From Sphagnum compactum (Eukaryota; Bryophyta; Sphagnopsida; Sphagnales), in assembly GCA_965153455.1 (NCBI GenBank), contig OZ234499.1, positions 310,001 to 374,000 of the forward strand: 64,000 bases of DNA, in the 5' to 3' direction. The first letter of the stretch is position 1. Every line of letters starts with the position of its first letter. A program made the position numbers and the translations under genes. The notes beneath the pieces are model-generated. The model was not told the DNA's origin, did not search any database, and saw only the letters and a list, made by a program, of their open reading frames with translations. Shown here piece after piece: positions 60,210 to 64,000 of the stretch.

Positions 60210-63200
60210 CATTATCAAGTACATATCAAGGTCTGTAAATATTTCATCTGTTTCCTTCTAGTTTCTTGTTTTGAGATTCACCTCATGTTTTGCAGCTCTC
60301 CAGAAACTTGGGATAATGTGAAATTCATTGCCCATTTAAACAAACAGGGGAAGGTGCAAGAAATTTGTTAACTGTTCACTTTCTTATCGTGAGCGACTTT
60401 TAGTAGGTACTAAACTCTGTCTGACCAGACCCAAACTAGACTTCTGAGATGAAGAAGACTGGATTGATAATCTTTGCACTTTCTTTTCAAACACAACATC
60501 TTGCTGCATCCATACACACGGCCCAGTGTGAGAGATGAGAAAAGAGCTCTGAGATGCTATGTTGTAGAATTATTCTCTTTGCCAGATTGTAGCTGAAAAT
60601 TTGAGGGAATTGAAGATGCTCTGAACATGAATGGTTCATTGAATCCAGATGAACTTATACTTGGGGTCTGGATTTGTTGTTATGCGAAACCATAAAAGTG
60701 ATGGCAACCTCCTTATCACTGTGGGTAATTCCTGCTTTGTAAAACCTAGATTCAGGAAATGACTAACTGTTAGCTTCAATTCTTCTCCACATTCAGTGTT
60801 AGCAACTGAGTGCCATGTTACTGTCTTCCCATTATCCTCTGGCTAAACTTGAATGCCTTCCAAGAAACTTAAAATTTTGCTGAATCTTGCCCTCAATGCA
60901 ATAAGCTGAGATCATGAGCTTTGTTGTCAAGACCTTGAGTAGCACAGGCCCCATCACTCCAAGACTGCAAAGTAACTTGATTGTTGGCACTACATGTTCT
61001 ACACTGAAGCCTAAATGCTATTGAACATTCTAGATTACCGTGCCAAGATCTTTCTGCTGAAGTCTCAGGTTCAGAATGAATACTGTCTTCCTTTCAAAAT
61101 TATGACGAGTCTTCAATAGCTGCAAGTGTCATCTGAAAAGTTTCCCCATCAACCCTGGCTTAACCCAGACACTCAACGTTCAATGTTGGCTGAAAGTCCT
61201 GTTCAGCTCATAGCAAAACAACCACGAGAGTGATCTACACTAGCATATATGATCATCAATCAGAGACCAATTGGATGCAATCCCTTCTCCACATCACTGT
61301 AGAGTTAAATGGATCTGTGCAAGCCCACCGATGTGCTTTCACTGAATCTGCTCAAAGTATTTCACCAGGGGTGCAAGCTTACTTCCTGCATTTACAGTGA
61401 AAAGAATGAGATCCTACTAACCTTTTTGCATCCTTCTGTGTTAGAGTAATCACTTCACTGAATGCAAATGAAATTATACAGTGGTTTGCCTTTATTGTAA
61501 CACTTCTGGAGCTCCAGTATTCTCTTTTGGAAGCTTTAACTGAATGAGGTATCTATAGTCACTCTCTCCATTATTTGCTTTCCTGATGCAAGCTCTTACC
61601 ACAAATCCTGTATAATTCTACTTAAATTACCTCCATTGCAGGATTTTGCATTGTGACGAATTGAACCTTTTCAGGCCTATTCCTCTGTTCTCTGCTGTAG
61701 CTCACATGTTCATATGTCTGAGATTTGTGTGTCAGGTTCCTGTAAACATCACCTCAGGCCCTCTACATTCTTGGTACCAATAACTAAACAGAGGACTGGC
61801 AGGACTTTTTCTTTGCAAGTTGACTAAGTCCCTGGCTCTAAGTTGATGTTGTACAAAATCTTTATCTTTTGAACAGACTAAAAGTTATTTAGGAATGCAA
61901 AATACTGTTTGGGTTCATTGAGACAATCGTCTTCACTATTGTATAGGATTGGCAAAAGTTTTGCATAGATGGTAAGATTGAGAATCACTGCTGACTTTCT
62001 CCTTCTTTTGTTTGTAAACAGGAAGTTGAGAATGGAGAAGCTCAACTTCAATCTCCACTTCTTTCATTCTGTTGATGGACCTGTTCGATTCCTATTTGTG
62101 TGGCCGCTATCTCACGTTCATGCTGGAGATCTGATTGCAACTTCAACAACTGCATTTGCAAAGACAACTGGCTCCCACTATCCACACACATGTGGTGGAT
62201 TTCAGACATAGGTGCATTTCTCTCCAATTTTTATACAAGTATGTTAAGATTATAGCTTCACATGCTGTCCCTTGTTTGATCTAGCATCTGCATTAGTCAG
62301 TAGCCAGTTGAAAAGAAAGTTCTGTTGATCTTACATGACAGCTAAATTCAATGTTAAAAGACCCAGAGACCTTTGAATTTCCTGCATGCTGTTTATCTTC
62401 CAGCACATGTAAATGTACAGCAGATGGAAAGGCAAACCAGCAAGTAACTCTCCAGCCCGAGGCTTGTTGCTTCCAAATCCTTCACCATGTGCTGTTCAAC
62501 ACATTTCTGAAGCAACAAGCAAACAGAACCCCCACTGCACCCGGGTGAAAAGGCTTTGAGCTCATGAAGGTGCTCATTCAGTGAAGCAAGAGAAATCAAG
62601 GACAAACCATGGATGTGCAGCTTACACACTATTTCTCATTCTTCCATTTATGCAAGTAAAATATACAATGAGATTTCAAACCTGTTCATGTGTCTTCTCA
62701 GGTGTAACACTCAGCTCCACCAATTTGTCAATATTGTCATCTTTTCCATGTGCAGTCTAGCATTGTGAATGCCTTGACTGTGTTTCTTGAATCTGCAAAT
62801 CCAATTTGCTCTCCCTGTAAAGACCAAAGCTCTCCGGTGCATGCCTGAATCCTTGGTCTTTTTTGGGCATAAAACGTTTGTAAAAACAAAAGCTCTTCTA
62901 TGCATGCCTGAATCGTTTGGTCTCTTTAGAGCATAAGAAGTTTAGCATCCAGCTTTATGAAAACTCAAATTACAAGACATGGAGCTGAATTGGCTTGAAG
63001 AGATAGTCACTGAAAATAGCTCTACTGAATAGTAGCTGACTTACCACTGGCTTGCAGTTATATATGCATGGAAATACCATCACACACTCCTGGCTACCCA
63101 AGCAACTGTCTAGCAATGTGAATACACAAAGAAAAAACAATGGCACTGCTATGACACCTCTCAAGAATTTTTCAGTTCTTCAAACTTGTACACAACCTTC

Positions 63201-64000
63201 AAAAACTGATTACAATCTTGAGAGATAAGATTGTGCTGACCCATGGGGTTAGGTTGCCCAAGATTTACTGCACCTCCTTGGTACAAAGTTCTATCTTCCC
63301 TTCTGTCTGATTTCTGGCTGCAAAAGGCTACATACTCATGCACAGTAGGCTGACTACATGGCAAGCATACGACAGAAGAATGCGATGGAGAGATAAGAGG
63401 TTGGAGGACAATTCATGTTGAAAGCTTGGTTTACAGAAACAGATGGACTGACTTTTATGTGTGCAAGAGTGGGCTCCATTGCAGCAAAATGTTCATGCTT
63501 AAATGCTCTTGATTTTTCCAGTACTTGAATTCATGTACTTTCTCCTGCAAACTTGTATTCAGTATCTGCGAGTTTGTGTTCCCACTTTCTGTGCAAAATG
63601 CAAGATGCCATCAGTAATGTAGCACTCTTTCCTTATGAACATATGATTACTGATAACAAGGACAATTCCACACTTTCAGGATCCTTTGCGCACCACATTT
63701 CCAACATGCACAACAGAAGAAGAAAAAAGCCTTCATTGAGTTATAGATAATGGACATTTCAGGATACTTCTATAATGTGTCAGCCATAGCAAACCTGCCT
63801 GTGTTGCTAGTAGTTTCTCGTGCTGTATTGCACACTTTTCAAGCTTTTTGAGCTCTTCTTCCTCTGCCTGACAACATGATGCAGTAAAATTCATGATTGG
63901 TGTGTTTTGCAGAGAGGGCAGCTACATGACATTGAAGCAGATTTGTGCCTTTTTTTCCTTTTTTTCAAAAAGTCGTATCATCATTTCTGTTTGCAGCTAT
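60210..64000. other. Intergenic region at the right edge
   Basis: No gene could be supported. Short frames at 61,969-62,211 and 62,351-62,548 have unremarkable translations. A two-copy repeat near 62,820-62,945 is listed separately. The region might contain 3' untranslated sequence of the 56,297 gene at its left end. Confidence 0.55.
62818..62945. repeat. Two-copy direct repeat, about 62 bp
   Basis: GCATGCCTGAATC, preceded by AAAGCTCT and followed by TTGGTCTTTTT or TTGGTCTCTTT and a GCATAA word, occurs twice. Divergence between the copies is moderate. Confidence 0.75.

Noticed and set aside
61969-62211. 80-codon ORF near the right edge
   Set aside because: The start is in ordinary AT-rich DNA with no splice partner or family resemblance, and it is no longer than other chance frames nearby.

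Overview
The window is nuclear DNA from a land plant. The CFAP61 gene (an axonemal protein) points to a lineage with flagellated sperm. The long DYW-class PPR gene, the AT-rich repeat-laden intergenic DNA and the plant-type splice sites fit a fern best; a lycophyte, hornwort or other seed-free plant is not excluded. The organism call is inference. No organellar, bacterial or viral genes were recognised.

Layout. 1-13,035 is gene-poor: AT-rich DNA, a degenerate TAGG/CTAC simple-repeat tract (about 3,600-4,510), short tandem arrays (about 8,202-8,365 and 9,347-10,050) and an interstitial telomere-like stretch near 8,768. 13,036-16,800 (-) is an intronless 1,254-residue PPR-DYW protein, an expected organelle RNA editing factor. 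17,342-19,862 (-) is a small multi-exon membrane protein gene that carries an extra base and an in-frame stop. 24,317-27,538 (-) is a three-exon gene for a CNOT4-type RING protein, with a GC-richer upstream region. 28,327-28,867 is a nearly perfect 91-bp tandem array. 32,862-43,351 (+) is CFAP61, about 18 exons, preceded by a roughly 90-bp tandem array and containing intronic repeats. 45,263-46,119 (+) is a secreted potato-type-I serine protease inhibitor. 50,840-53,045 (+) is a seven-exon PRXL2/AAED1-like thioredoxin-fold protein with a probable plastid transit peptide. 56,297-60,209 (+) is a five-exon, 965-residue protein of unknown function with what look like four successive RRM-like modules. 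60,210-64,000 shows no gene.

The genes are independent transcription units and nothing suggests a functional cluster. Exon models were built by hand from GT/AG sites, phase agreement and remembered family features. Phase agrees at every junction of the RING, inhibitor, PRXL2-like and RRM-like genes and at most CFAP61 junctions. It fails at two places in CFAP61 and one in the small membrane protein gene, where either the genes are damaged or the sequence has small indels. The least ordinary items are the 70-residue two-motif PPR array, the frame breaks, the paired foldback elements flanking CFAP61 exon 17, the alternating 91-bp array and the multi-RRM-like protein.
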